From Aeromonas australiensis (GTDB taxonomy: Bacteria > Pseudomonadota > Gammaproteobacteria > Enterobacterales > Aeromonadaceae), in the NCBI RefSeq assembly GCF_000819725.1, contig NZ_CDDH01000004.1, positions 1 through 54,402 on the forward strand: a stretch of 54,402 bases of DNA, read 5' to 3'. The notes below the pieces were generated by a model. It saw only the letters and a list, made by a program, of their open reading frames with translations. It did no database searches and had not been told where the DNA came from. This document shows positions 17,199 to 25,970 of this stretch, piece after piece (positions within the stretch are counted from its first letter, which is position 1; every line of letters starts with the position of its first letter). Made by a program: the position numbers and the translations under genes.

Positions 17199-20100
17199 TC
17201 AGGCCTCAACGGCCCCCAGCAGGTAGTGGTGATGGGCATGGACATGGCTGATGATGCGGCACATGTCAGCGAGCGCCTCGGGGGCATCCTTGATACGGCT
17301 CTGTGCATCGATAGTCAGGCGATAGGTCTCACCAGCCTGACGCACCCGCAGCTCACCCTCCCCTTTGCCACCATCCGCCAGATAGAAACCGGGGTTGCGG
17401 CTGTTGTCGAAGTCCTCGGGCAGGCTGAAGATGGTCACCTTGTCCTGATAGGGCTTGCCCTGCCACGGGCAGAACTGGGCGCAGTTGCCGCACTCGTTGC
17501 AGTAGGCATCCAGGTGCAGGGTCTGGAACTGATCCTTGAAGCCCGGCACCGCGATGGCGACGTTGGCCCGGTTGGGACAGACATCCACACACTTGCTGCA
17601 GAGGTAGTTGCACTCGAGGCAACGGTGCGCCTCTTGCGCCACGAAGGCATCCCGCTCGCCCTTGTCAACCATGGTGACGGCGATGCTCCCCTTGCGGCGG
17701 TAGATCTCATCCTTGCCCGACGGCTGGATGGTCACTTCACTCTGCTGGCTGGCGACATGCTCGCGAGAGAGCACCAGATCCGCGGCGCGGCGAGCACCAC
17801 CGATGGCGCCGACGATGGAGGACGGACCGCTCTGCACGTCACCGATGAGGAAGACGTTGCGACGGCTGGTTTCGCCGGTCTGGCCATCCACCTCGGGCCA
17901 GCCATCGCTGCCAAGGGGAATCCCCATCGCGTTGAGCACCTCGCAGTCAGGCTGCTCGCCGATGGCGGTGATCAGGGCATCCATCTGCATCACTTCAGTC
18001 TGCTCGGTGGGCACCGGTCGGCGGCGGCCCTGCTCGTCAGGATCCCCCAGCGCCATCATCCGCACAGTGAGCTTGCCATCTTTCTCAAAGCGCTCCGGAT
18101 TGGTGAGGAAGCAGAAACGCACCCCATCCTCCACCGCTTCCAGATACTCCTCGCGATAGGCGGGCATCTCTTTTTCGCTGCGGCGGTAGATCACGGTCAC
18201 ATCGCTGACACCCGGCACCTTGAGGGCGGCACGGGCACAGTCCATGGCGGTGTTGCCGGCACCGATCACCGCCACATGGCGGCCCAGCGGCAGCGGTTTG
18301 CCCTGATTGAAGCTGCGCAGGAAGTGGAAGGATTTGTAAATCCGATCATGCCCCCCCTCGAGGCGCATGCCGCCATTCTTGTCGGCGCCGATGCCGACGA
18401 ATACATAGGTAAAGCCCTGGGCGTGCAGCTTGTCGACGGTGAGCGCCGGATCGCAGCCAAACTCGAACTTGACCCCGTGGGCGGCAACAAAGTCGATGTC
18501 ATGCTGGATCAGTTCAGCCGGAATGCGGAACTCGGGGATGATGTGCTTGACCACGCCACCGGCATCGGCTTCACGCTCGAACACGGTGACCGGATGACCG
18601 GCACGGGCCAGGAAGTAACCGGCGGAGAGACCGGCCGGACCGGCACCAATCACCGCAACCGGGTGCTTGTCACCGCTGCCTGCCGGTTTGTGCCAGCGCG
18701 CCTTGTACCCTTCCCAGCCGCGCTCTAGCGCCACTTTTTTCAGCTCGCGGATATTGAGCGGGCTGTCGTAGTCGAGACGGGTGCAGTTGTACTGACACTG
18801 GTGATCGCAGATATGGCCGGTGATCGCGGGCAAGGCGTTGCGCTGATAAATCAGCTCAAGGGCCGCCACATACTCCCCCTCGCCCATCAGGCGAATGTAC
18901 TCGGGGATATCCTGATGCACGGCGCAGGCGGTGACGCAGGGCGCTACGTAGCAGTCGGTCAGCGGCAGGCCGCCGCCCACTTCGATACGATCGTCGGACT
19001 TCCACTCCTTCTGGGTGTAATCCATGGTGAGGGCCTTGGCGGCAAGCGCCTCCAGCTTGGCCACATCCACCTGACTCATGCCCCAGCAGTCCGACGCATC
19101 TATCTCTTTGAGGCACTCGATCTGGCGCAGGTAGCCACCCGGCTTGAGCAGGTCGGTGGCCATGGTGATGGGACGAATACCGGTTTCGAAGATCTCCGCG
19201 ATGTTGAACTTGCTGGCGCCGCCCGAGTAGGAGATAGGCAGCTTGCCATCGAAGGCGCGGGACAGCACGGCGGCCACGTTAATAGAGAGCGGGAACAGCG
19301 CCCGGCCGGACATATACATCTCATCGCCGGGCAGCGCCCCTTTGCGGTTAATGGTGCCGAGGGTGTTGGTGAGCTTGACCCCGAAGGTGAGCCCCTTCTC
19401 GGCCCCCAGCGCCATCAGGCGAACCAGCATCCCTTTGGCCTGATCCAGCTTGAGGTCGTGATCGAACGACGCTTCGCTCAGACCGATGTAATCAAAACCG
19501 CAGGTATCGAGGATCTCGCGTACCCGCGGGTAACCCAGCAGGGTCGGGTTGAGTTTGACGAAGGTGTTGAGCCCCTTCTCTTCCAGCATGTAGCGGCAGA
19601 TGGCCTCGATCTCGTTGGGCGGGCAGCCGTGCATGGTAGAGAGGGTGACGCCGTGCACCAGATTGGCCGGGATACGATCCACCAGCTGTTGCAGGCGATC
19701 GCGGCGGCTAGCCAGTCCCAGCTCGGCGATAAACTGCTCATCGGCCACCAGCTCGCGAACCACCTGCTGGTACTCGGCAAACTTCGGACTGCTGCTGGCA
19801 TCCTTCAAACTGTGGATGAACTGCTGCATCGGCGGCTGTTTGATGCCATCGAGGTTGTACCCCACGCTCATGTTGAAGATGAAGGACTTGGCCTCTCCGT
19901 CGAGGCGTGGGTCAAATACCTCCTCTAGCAGGTAGAGGGCAAACCAGGCTTTCAGATACTCGTCAAACGCCTTGGGCAGGGTGAACTCGGTGGACCACTC
20001 GGTGTTGAAGCACTCGTCTTCGGCATCGATGCAGGGCTTTGCCAGTTCGAGACGGTCCAGGATCTGCACCGTCTTGAGCTCGATAAAGCGCCCGCCGGTC

Positions 20101-20321
20101 AGCCAGGAGGTGACGATATTCTGGGCCAACTGGGTATGAGGGCCGGCTGCCGGGCCAATGGGAGTCTCGCAGGTTTCACCGAACACCTTGATCTTGCGTT
20201 CGTCCTGCTTGCGATAAAATTGTGCGGCGGGAATACCGAAAATGCTCTGACTCTCTTTATATTCCGCAAAAATACGGGTCAGCAGGTTCTTGAAGGGAAC
20301 GGGTCGCATAATATCGCCCAT
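17199..20321 (-). CDS. ygfK: Large Fe-S flavoprotein YgfK (predicted selenate reductase-like subunit)
   Basis: A 1040-residue multidomain redox protein (E. coli YgfK about 1032). Order: a dihydropyrimidine/dihydroorotate-dehydrogenase-like barrel (about 1-420, with GPAAGPHTQLAQNIV near residue 55); a GltD-like Fe-S helical domain (CYVAPCVTACAVHQ, CDHQCQYNC, about 450-530); an FAD fold (VAVIGAGPAGLSAGYFLA near 555); an NAD(P)H fold (VAVIGAGNTAMDCARAAL near 680); and a C-terminal 8Fe ferredoxin part (CLECNYLCSKCVDVCP and CNECGNCAQFCP). It is probably a cytosolic NAD(P)H-linked reductase for a purine-derived ring. The start at 20321 has AAGGAG upstream and matches the E. coli MGDIMRP start. A sigma-54-type site lies about 90 bases upstream. 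Confidence 0.94.
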   Translation of the reverse strand: MGDIMRPVPFKNLLTRIFAEYKESQSIFGIPAAQFYRKQDERKIKVFGETCETPIGPAAGPHTQLAQNIVTSWLTGGRFIELKTVQILDRLELAKPCIDAEDECFNTEWSTEFTLPKAFDEYLKAWFALYLLEEVFDPRLDGEAKSFIFNMSVGYNLDGIKQPPMQQFIHSLKDASSSPKFAEYQQVVRELVADEQFIAELGLASRRDRLQQLVDRIPANLVHGVTLSTMHGCPPNEIEAICRYMLEEKGLNTFVKLNPTLLGYPRVREILDTCGFDYIGLSEASFDHDLKLDQAKGMLVRLMALGAEKGLTFGVKLTNTLGTINRKGALPGDEMYMSGRALFPLSINVAAVLSRAFDGKLPISYSGGASKFNIAEIFETGIRPITMATDLLKPGGYLRQIECLKEIDASDCWGMSQVDVAKLEALAAKALTMDYTQKEWKSDDRIEVGGGLPLTDCYVAPCVTACAVHQDIPEYIRLMGEGEYVAALELIYQRNALPAITGHICDHQCQYNCTRLDYDSPLNIRELKKVALERGWEGYKARWHKPAGSGDKHPVAVIGAGPAGLSAGYFLARAGHPVTVFEREADAGGVVKHIIPEFRIPAELIQHDIDFVAAHGVKFEFGCDPALTVDKLHAQGFTYVFVGIGADKNGGMRLEGGHDRIYKSFHFLRSFNQGKPLPLGRHVAVIGAGNTAMDCARAALKVPGVSDVTVIYRRSEKEMPAYREEYLEAVEDGVRFCFLTNPERFEKDGKLTVRMMALGDPDEQGRRRPVPTEQTEVMQMDALITAIGEQPDCEVLNAMGIPLGSDGWPEVDGQTGETSRRNVFLIGDVQSGPSSIVGAIGGARRAADLVLSREHVASQQSEVTIQPSGKDEIYRRKGSIAVTMVDKGERDAFVAQEAHRCLECNYLCSKCVDVCPNRANVAIAVPGFKDQFQTLHLDAYCNECGNCAQFCPWQGKPYQDKVTIFSLPEDFDNSRNPGFYLADGGKGEGELRVRQAGETYRLTIDAQSRIKDAPEALADMCRIISHVHAHHHYLLGAVEA

Positions 20322-20651
20322 GGCTATCTCCTTGCAGCTGTGCTGCTCATTGGCAGCATGAATAAATGGGGTATCCCGCACGGGTGTTCCCCCTTGGCAA
20401 GGAGAAGGGCAACTATCAGGCCACTACAGTTACAAAACGAGCTACAAAACTATTTTTTAGGATAAAAGCGTGAGACAGCTCCAATTAATGATGAAAATTT
20501 ACGATGCCACCATTATGGGTGTTGCGAGTAATTATCAATCACCCTGGAATTTACTTACTGAGCTGATTCAGAAGAACTCGCCCTATCAGTTTAAGTGCGA
20601 GAAATATCACTTTGATACGCCATTTATCTCCCCGTTATCCTTTAAACAGCG
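20322..20651. other. Gap between mocA and ygfK
   Basis: These 330 bases hold the sigma-54-type element of ygfK (20408-20423) and a noticeably AT-rich stretch behind mocA (20440-20650). There is no convincing gene; a short open frame from 20470 lacks a family match and a good ribosome site. No clear terminator for mocA was seen. Confidence 0.55.
20408..20423 (-). promoter_or_regulatory. Sigma-54-type -24/-12 promoter for ygfK-ssnA-ygfM-xdhD
   Basis: The minus strand reads TGGCCTGATAGTTGCC, matching 8 of 11 consensus positions including TGGC and TTGC at the correct spacing. The start would lie near 20397, leaving a leader of about 76 bases before ygfK. It is the second good sigma-54 match in this island, which makes shared control likely. 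Confidence 0.6.
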
Positions 20652-21299
20652 TTATTTCGTGGGCTCGCGCTCATTTTCAAGAATGCCACCCAGCAGCGCC
20701 TGATAGCGCGCCGGGGTATCCACATCAAACAGGATGGCGGGGCTGTCGACGGGCACCATACGGTGCGGCTGCCCTTGCAACCAGCGCCGTACCGACGACT
20801 GCACCGGGGCCGCTGCCAGCTCGCGGACAAGGGATTTTGGCAGCAACACCGGATGGCCCGCCTCCCCCTGCCAGGTGGGAAAGAGCGCCTCACAACCCCG
20901 TGCCTGCCAGAGCTGTTGATAGACCTCGCGCGGGATACAGGGGAGATCCCCGTGGCTGATAAAGAGGTAGTCAGCGTCACTGGCCGCCAGGGCGCAGCGG
21001 ATTGAGCTGCCCAGCCCCAGCCGATAGTCTGGGTTGTGGACGACAACGATATCTGGCCGTGAGCCGTAGCGTGCTTGAAGTTCCTCGCCACGATGACCCA
21101 CCACCAGAATAACCCGCTGACAGAAGGCCAGGGCATTTTTGAGACTTGCATCAAGCATTGTCCCCTGGCAATAAGGTAGCATCATTTTCCAGGTACCCAT
21201 TCGGGAAGATAAACCCGCAGCCGTTATTATACAGTCACACTGTACTTGTTCCTGGCAACGTTGTTTCCCACTCCCTTCGATATTTATTTTGGTCGTCAT
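20652..21299 (-). CDS. mocA: Molybdenum cofactor cytidylyltransferase MocA
   Basis: A 215-residue nucleotidyltransferase (MobA-like NTP transferase fold) that makes the cytosine-dinucleotide form of molybdopterin used by xanthine-dehydrogenase-type enzymes. The signature CIITAAGLSSRMGTWKMMLP is intact near residue 23, with HNPDYRLGLGSSI and SHGDLPC (metal-binding Asp) following. About 20 residues precede the core, longer than in E. coli. No ATG, GTG or TTG lies between 21299 and the core, so 21299 is the last usable start. The gene faces yqeC head to head with one base between the start codons, so its promoter must lie inside yqeC. Confidence 0.9.
   Translation of the reverse strand: MTTKINIEGSGKQRCQEQVQCDCIITAAGLSSRMGTWKMMLPYCQGTMLDASLKNALAFCQRVILVVGHRGEELQARYGSRPDIVVVHNPDYRLGLGSSIRCALAASDADYLFISHGDLPCIPREVYQQLWQARGCEALFPTWQGEAGHPVLLPKSLVRELAAAPVQSSVRRWLQGQPHRMVPVDSPAILFDVDTPARYQALLGGILENEREPTK
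21166..21181 (+). promoter_or_regulatory. Sigma-54-type -24/-12 element for yqeC-yqeB, inside mocA
   Basis: TGGCAATAAGGTAGCA matches 9 of 11 consensus positions with GG and GC ten bases apart. It points towards yqeC, with a predicted start near 21193, about 108 bases before the yqeC ATG. It lies in the mocA coding region, as expected if the divergent genes have no intergenic space. Confidence 0.5.
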
Positions 21300-21300
21300 T

Positions 21301-22149
21301 ATGTCGCTACCACAGGTTGTTGCTGTCACATTTCCAGATATAGAACTGCTATTAAACCCGCTCACCAAAAATATTGATAGCCATACCACCTTAATTAGCC
21401 TCTGCGGGGCCGGTGGCAAAACCAGCACCCTGTTCTGGTTGGCGGAATATTTTTATCAACAGGGTAAAAGGGTGCTAATTACCACCACCACCCGGATGTT
21501 TCTGCCTACCCCGTCACACTATCGGGAATTGATTATTGAAGCCGATCCCGTCCGCCAGCTGACCCGCTGCCAGCAACTGCCCGATAAACCGACCCTGGTC
21601 GCCCTGTTCAGCCATATCGACCAGGCCAGCGGCAAGGTGGCGGGCCCCACGCCCCAGCAGGTTGATCTCATCAAGGGGCAGCAGCGCTTCGATCTCATCC
21701 TGGTCGAAGCGGATGGTGCCAATCACAAGTTATTGAAAGTGCCCGCTTTGCACGAACCTTGTATTCCACACCAGAGTGACTGGGTGATCGCCCTGACGGG
21801 CGGCGCCATGGTGGGGGCCAAGGCCGACCCGCAGCAGATCCACCGCTGGGCAGAGCTTCAGACCCTGTGCGGGATAGAGGCCGGTGACCCCCTCGACTGG
21901 GCGCTGTTTCACCAGCTGCTCTCTCACCCCGAGGGGCTGTTCAAGGGCACCCCGGCCAGGGCGCGCCGGATCTGGTTTATCAATGGGGATTATCAAAATG
22001 AGGCGTCGTGGCTCGATGAATTGATAAAGCTGCATAGCCGCCACCCCGAGATCCATGCCATCTGGCAGGGGGCGGTTCGCGAGCCACAGCCCATTCGCCA
22101 CGCACTCGGTGACTTCGCTCAGGATGGGGCACAGCCGCCTCGCCCATGA
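21301..22149 (+). CDS. yqeC: Putative selenium-dependent hydroxylase maturation protein YqeC
   Basis: A 282-residue protein of the YqeC family, linked by gene neighbourhood to selenium-dependent molybdenum hydroxylases. It has a P-loop LCGAGGKTSTLFWLA near residue 36, then LITTTTRMFLP, and LILVEADGANHKLLKVP, whose acidic residues resemble a Walker B region, so nucleotide binding is likely. The exact reaction is not established. The ATG at 21301 is taken; TTG at 21289 is in frame but no ribosome site supports either strongly. It begins one base from divergent mocA and is followed after 27 bases by yqeB, its likely operon partner. Confidence 0.88.
   Translation: MSLPQVVAVTFPDIELLLNPLTKNIDSHTTLISLCGAGGKTSTLFWLAEYFYQQGKRVLITTTTRMFLPTPSHYRELIIEADPVRQLTRCQQLPDKPTLVALFSHIDQASGKVAGPTPQQVDLIKGQQRFDLILVEADGANHKLLKVPALHEPCIPHQSDWVIALTGGAMVGAKADPQQIHRWAELQTLCGIEAGDPLDWALFHQLLSHPEGLFKGTPARARRIWFINGDYQNEASWLDELIKLHSRHPEIHAIWQGAVREPQPIRHALGDFAQDGAQPPRP
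21321..21336 (-). promoter_or_regulatory. Weak sigma-54-like element for mocA, inside yqeC
   Basis: The minus strand reads TGGAAATGTGACAGCA, with GG and GC at correct spacing but only 7 of 11 matches. It would start transcription about 11 bases before the mocA ATG. This could be chance. Confidence 0.25.
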
Positions 22150-22176
22150 TGGTTTAAGGATAACAAGAGGTACCTT

Positions 22177-23769
22177 ATGAATCTGTTTGCACACGCAGCC
22201 CGACTGGAACAGGAGAACACCCCCTTTGCCATGGCCCAGATCATCGAGAGCCGGGGCTCCACCCCGCGCCATCAGGCCCAGATGCTGGTGATGGCCGATG
22301 GCCGGATCCTCGGCACCATCGGCGGCGGCATGATAGAGCGGCTGGTGATAGAAGAAGCGATGGCCGCCATTGCCGAGCGCAAGTCGCGCATCTTCCACGG
22401 CCGGATGGCGCGCAACGGCGAACATGCGGTCGGGTCGGATTGTGGCGGCGCCATGTCGGTCTATATCGATGTCTATGGCCTGCGCCCCCGTCTGGTACTG
22501 ATCGGCGCCGGTCACGTCAACCGGGCGCTGGCCCATGCCGCCGCACCGCTGGGTTTTGATATCCATGTGGGCGACTGTTTTGAAGGGAGCCTCAACCCCG
22601 ATCACTTCCCAACCGGCACTCACCTCAAACAGGCCGATACCATCGGCACGGTGATTGAGGCGCTGGCCATCGAGCCCGCCAACTTCGTCATCATCGCCAC
22701 CAACCATCAGGACAAGGAGGCGCTGGATCGGCTCATCAGCCGTCCCCTCGCCTATCTGGGGCTGCTCGCCAGCAAACGCAAGGTACAGACCTTCACCCAG
22801 GCCCTGCGCCAGCAAGGGGTGAGTCAGGCCCAACTGCAGCGGCTGCACGCCCCCATCGGCTACAACATAGGTGCCGAGACCCCCGAGGAGATCGCCATCA
22901 GCATCCTCGCCGAGCTGCTGCAGGTAAAAAACGGTAAAGCGGGTGGCCTGATGCAGGATGATGTGCGCCTCAAGCGGGATCAGCTGGTGGTGATGCGTGG
23001 CTCCGGTGATATCGCCACCGGGGTGGCGCTGCGCCTCTACCATGCCGGCTTCAAGGTGGTGATGCTGGATCTCGACAAGCCCACGGTGATCCGCCGCACC
23101 GTCGCCTTCGCCCAGGGGATGTTCGACGGTGAAACCAGTGTCGAAGGGGTGCGAGCCAAGCGGGTCGAGAGCGTCGAGCAGGCGTTCGAGCAGCTGGATC
23201 GGGGCGTCATTCCGCTGCTGGTTGACCCCGACTGCGCCACCCTCGCCGAACTCAAGCCCCGCTATCTGGTGGATGCCATTCTCGCCAAGCAGAATCTCGG
23301 CACCCACAGGGAGATGGCCCCCATCACGGTGGCCCTTGGACCGGGGTTTGAAGCGGGACGCGACTGCGATGCGGTCATTGAGACCAATCGCGGCCACCAT
23401 CTGGGGCGGGTCATCTATCAGGGCCCTGCCCAGCCCAATACCGGCATTCCCGGGGTGATCGAGGGGCACTCCGCCCGCCGGGTGGTGCGTGCCCCCGTCG
23501 CCGGGGTGATGAAGAGCCTGATCAAGCTCGGCGATCTGGTGCAGGAGGGGGACGTGATCGCCCATCTGGGGGACGCCCCCATTATCGCGCCGCTCTCTGG
23601 CATGGTGCGGGGGCTGCTCAGCGATGGCATTGAGGTCACCGTCGGCTTCAAGATCGGTGACATCGACCCCAGAGGCGAGCGGGCCGATGCAACTACGGTA
23701 TCGGACAAGGCTCGCGCCATTGGCGGCGCCGTGCTGGAGGCCATGATGCATCTGGCCCAGCGCAGATAA
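22177..23769 (+). CDS. yqeB: Selenium-dependent molybdenum hydroxylase maturation protein YqeB
   Basis: A 530-residue fusion (E. coli YqeB about 541). Residues 1-100 form an XdhC/CoxI-type domain (IIESRGSTPRHQ, GTIGGGMIE); residues 100-245 are its Rossmann partner (LVLIGAGHVNRALAHAA); residues 265-530 are the EF2563-type domain of selenium-dependent molybdenum hydroxylase systems (VVMRGSGDIATGVALRLYHAG, ending with a biotinyl/lipoyl-like region around PVAGVMKSLIKLGDLVQEGD). XdhC/CoxI proteins deliver sulfido-molybdenum cofactor, so this one probably installs a selenium or sulfur ligand. AAGAGG precedes the ATG. It is second in yqeC-yqeB and ends at a strong terminator. Confidence 0.93.
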   Translation: MNLFAHAARLEQENTPFAMAQIIESRGSTPRHQAQMLVMADGRILGTIGGGMIERLVIEEAMAAIAERKSRIFHGRMARNGEHAVGSDCGGAMSVYIDVYGLRPRLVLIGAGHVNRALAHAAAPLGFDIHVGDCFEGSLNPDHFPTGTHLKQADTIGTVIEALAIEPANFVIIATNHQDKEALDRLISRPLAYLGLLASKRKVQTFTQALRQQGVSQAQLQRLHAPIGYNIGAETPEEIAISILAELLQVKNGKAGGLMQDDVRLKRDQLVVMRGSGDIATGVALRLYHAGFKVVMLDLDKPTVIRRTVAFAQGMFDGETSVEGVRAKRVESVEQAFEQLDRGVIPLLVDPDCATLAELKPRYLVDAILAKQNLGTHREMAPITVALGPGFEAGRDCDAVIETNRGHHLGRVIYQGPAQPNTGIPGVIEGHSARRVVRAPVAGVMKSLIKLGDLVQEGDVIAHLGDAPIIAPLSGMVRGLLSDGIEVTVGFKIGDIDPRGERADATTVSDKARAIGGAVLEAMMHLAQRR

Positions 23770-23791
23770 GAGAGTGTTCTTAAAACCAGAA

Positions 23792-23820
23792 GGGCCCGCC
23801 ATGATGGCGGGCCCTTTTTA
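23792..23820 (+). terminator. Intrinsic terminator after yqeB
   Basis: GGGCCCGCC-ATGAT-GGCGGGCCC (23792-23814) followed by TTTTTA. The stem has nine pairs, all but one G-C. It lies between convergent yqeB and the EamA gene and could stop both directions less efficiently from the other side. Confidence 0.9.
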
Positions 23821-23840
23821 TCTCTTAGCTGGCAATCGGC

Positions 23841-24764
23841 TCAGCCGTGCTTGATGCGAGTCTCCCCCGCCACCGACACCACGGAGCGTTTGCCCTTGCG
23901 GCTAATCACCAACAGCGCCAGCACGATAAGGGCGATACCGCTCCCCTCCACCGGCCCCGGGTTTTCTCCCAGCAGCCACCAGGAGAGCAGCACGCCGGTT
24001 ACCGGCACCGCCAGGGTGCTGAGGCTGGCAATCCCCGCAGACAACTTTTTCAGCACAAACAGCCAGAGACTCCAGGCGATGGCGGTGGCAAAAATAGCGC
24101 TATAAGCCAGCGCCCCCATCACATAGGGTTGCCAGTCGATGGGACGCTCAGGCACCAGCGCGGCCACCAGCGCCATCACCAAGGTGGCGTAGATCATCTG
24201 CCAGGTGGTGAGGGACATCAGATCCACCCCGGGGTGGCGGGCATACATCCGCTTGGCGATGATGGCGCTGATCCCCCAGCAGATACCGGAGAGGATTGCC
24301 AAGAGGGCGCTCTTGAGGGATTCATGATGCAGCAACCAGGGCTGGATCACCAGCAGCAGCCCGCAGGCCGCCGCTCCAACCGCCAGATAGTGCAGCTTGC
24401 GCATCCGCTCGCCGAGAAAGAGCGCCGCGAAGCTCACCACCCAGAACGGCATGGTGTAACTCAGAATGGCCACCTTGCCCGCCCCGCCGCTGATGAGCGC
24501 CCACTGAGCCAACCCCACCATGCCGCAGGTCTGGAACAGGGCGATGGCGAGGGTATAGCGAAACGGGGTGGGTTTGAGATAACGGCGCCCGCGCAGGCAC
24601 TGCACCAGCAGCAACACCAGGGATCCGCACAGGCAGCGCAGGGCGGTGAACTCGAACGCCCCCGCGTAGAGCATCACCTGCTTCATCACGATCCAGCTGT
24701 AACTCCAGATGGCGGTGAGCAGGACCAATCCCCCCAGCGCCGCCATGTTCAACTTGCTATTCAT
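23841..24764 (-). CDS. EamA/DMT-family transporter
   Basis: A 307-residue inner-membrane protein with ten hydrophobic segments arranged as two EamA repeats (about 5-140 and 155-290), as in the drug/metabolite exporters. [13 protein letters not shown] in helix 1 and [17 protein letters not shown] in the first half are typical. The start at 24764 has AAGG upstream and gives the normal length. It sits between yqeB and yqeA where E. coli has no such gene, inside the purine island and on the ygeW-yqeA strand. It may export an intermediate or amino acid such as 2,3-diaminopropionate, but that is only inference from position; the family's substrates vary widely. Confidence 0.85.
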   Translation of the reverse strand: MNSKLNMAALGGLVLLTAIWSYSWIVMKQVMLYAGAFEFTALRCLCGSLVLLLVQCLRGRRYLKPTPFRYTLAIALFQTCGMVGLAQWALISGGAGKVAILSYTMPFWVVSFAALFLGERMRKLHYLAVGAAACGLLLVIQPWLLHHESLKSALLAILSGICWGISAIIAKRMYARHPGVDLMSLTTWQMIYATLVMALVAALVPERPIDWQPYVMGALAYSAIFATAIAWSLWLFVLKKLSAGIASLSTLAVPVTGVLLSWWLLGENPGPVEGSGIALIVLALLVISRKGKRSVVSVAGETRIKHG

Positions 24765-24898
24765 TGTGTTGCCTTGTTGCTGCGGCCGGTGCGTCCGCCA
24801 TTCGGGGCGCCATCTTACTCCTCTGCCGTCCCCCTGCCCACCGCAGATAAGAGCTGGCCGGCCCATGCATCCCTCTGCCAACCCCCTGCACCAACCAA

Positions 24899-24921
24899 CA
24901 GAAAGGGGGCCAACGGCCCCC
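24899..24921 (-). terminator. Probable terminator after yqeA
   Basis: GGGGGCC-GTT-GGCCCCC (24905-24921, minus strand) is followed by TTTCTGTTGG. The T-tail is short but the position, 22-38 bases after the yqeA stop, fits a terminator. Confidence 0.6.
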
Positions 24922-24942
24922 AGGTTACAACCTTGCTCGCTC

Positions 24943-25875
24943 CTACTGGCTTATCAGGGTGCCGGTCTTGCCGGCAATGCCATCGGCGGCCTTCTCCAGC
25001 AGGGTGATCAGGGATTTGCGCCCCGCCATGGAGGTGGCGAACGAGAGCGCCGCCTCCACCTTGGGCAGCATGGAGCCTTTGGCAAACTGCCCCTGGGCGA
25101 TAAAGCTGTTGGCATCGGCCACGCTCAGGGTATCGAGCCACTGCACCTCGGGCTTGCCGAAGTTGATGGCGACCTTCTCCACCGCGGTAAGGATGATCAG
25201 CATGTCGGCATCGATGAGCTCCGCCAGCCTGGCACTGGCCCAATCCTTGTCGATCACCGCGCTGGCACCGCGCAGGTGATTGCCCTCCCGCAGCACCGGA
25301 ATGCCGCCGCCACCGACGGTGATCACCACCTGACCGGCGGCCAGCATGGCAGAGACGGTCTCTTTCTCGATGATATCGATGGGTTTGGGAGATGCCACCA
25401 CCCGGCGATAGCCGCGGCCGGCATCCTCTTTGAGCCGCTCGCCCTTGGCCATCAATGCTTCGGCCTCCTCCTTGCTGAAGAAACCGCCAATGGGTTTGCT
25501 CGGGTCGAGGAAGGCGGGATCGTTTTTATCCACCTCCACCTGGGTCACCAAAGTGGCAACCGGCTTGTGAATACCACGCGCCAGCAAGGCCTCGCGCAGG
25601 GCGTTTTGCAGGTCATAACCGATATAACCCTGACTCAGGGCCACGCAGACCGACATGGGCAGATGGGGCGCCTTGGGGTCGTGGCGGGCCGCCACCTCGA
25701 ACGCCTGCTGGATCATCCCCACCTGCGGGCCGTTGCCGTGGGTCACCACCACTTCATGCCCCTGAGCGATCAGGTCGGCAATGGTGCCCGCCGTGCTCTG
25801 CACCGCCTTCATCTGCTCGGGCAGGTTGTTGCCCAGCGCATTGCCACCAAGGGCCAGTACGATTCTCTGTTTCAT
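24943..25875 (-). CDS. yqeA: Carbamate kinase YqeA
   Basis: Cytosolic carbamate kinase (310 residues, the same as E. coli YqeA), converting carbamoyl phosphate and ADP to ATP, ammonia and CO2. The amino-acid-kinase fold shows LALGGNALG at residue 7, [14 protein letters not shown] near 43, [11 protein letters not shown] near 205, and the [16 protein letters not shown] segment near 247. The start [15 protein letters not shown] is conserved. In the island it would harvest carbamoyl phosphate produced by the YgeW carbamoyltransferase, giving substrate-level ATP. arcC is an alternative symbol, but the neighbours (hyuA, ygeY, ygeX, ygeW) identify it as the yqeA counterpart. Confidence 0.93.
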   Translation of the reverse strand: MKQRIVLALGGNALGNNLPEQMKAVQSTAGTIADLIAQGHEVVVTHGNGPQVGMIQQAFEVAARHDPKAPHLPMSVCVALSQGYIGYDLQNALREALLARGIHKPVATLVTQVEVDKNDPAFLDPSKPIGGFFSKEEAEALMAKGERLKEDAGRGYRRVVASPKPIDIIEKETVSAMLAAGQVVITVGGGGIPVLREGNHLRGASAVIDKDWASARLAELIDADMLIILTAVEKVAINFGKPEVQWLDTLSVADANSFIAQGQFAKGSMLPKVEAALSFATSMAGRKSLITLLEKAADGIAGKTGTLISQ

Positions 25876-25899
25876 CTTGTTCTCTCCAGTGAGGGGACA

Positions 25900-25918
25900 A
25901 GCCGGCGCAATGCCGGCT
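25900..25918 (-). other. Hairpin between hyuA and yqeA
   Basis: AGCCGGC-5-GCCGGCT forms a perfect seven-pair stem between the hyuA stop and yqeA in a 95-base gap, with no T-run on the minus strand. Confidence 0.45.
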
Positions 25919-25970
25919 CACCTTTCGTTGTTCACATACCCTTGCTGATCTGCCTGTTTCGAACGAATTG

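Noticed and set aside
15834..18728. 964-codon open frame antisense to ssnA and ygfK
   Set aside because: Same reasoning: complete overlap with conserved genes, and no recognisable domain.
21730..23802. 690-codon open frame antisense to yqeC and yqeB
   Set aside because: It overlaps two well-supported genes, is histidine- and glycine-rich as expected for a reverse frame, and has no ribosome site.
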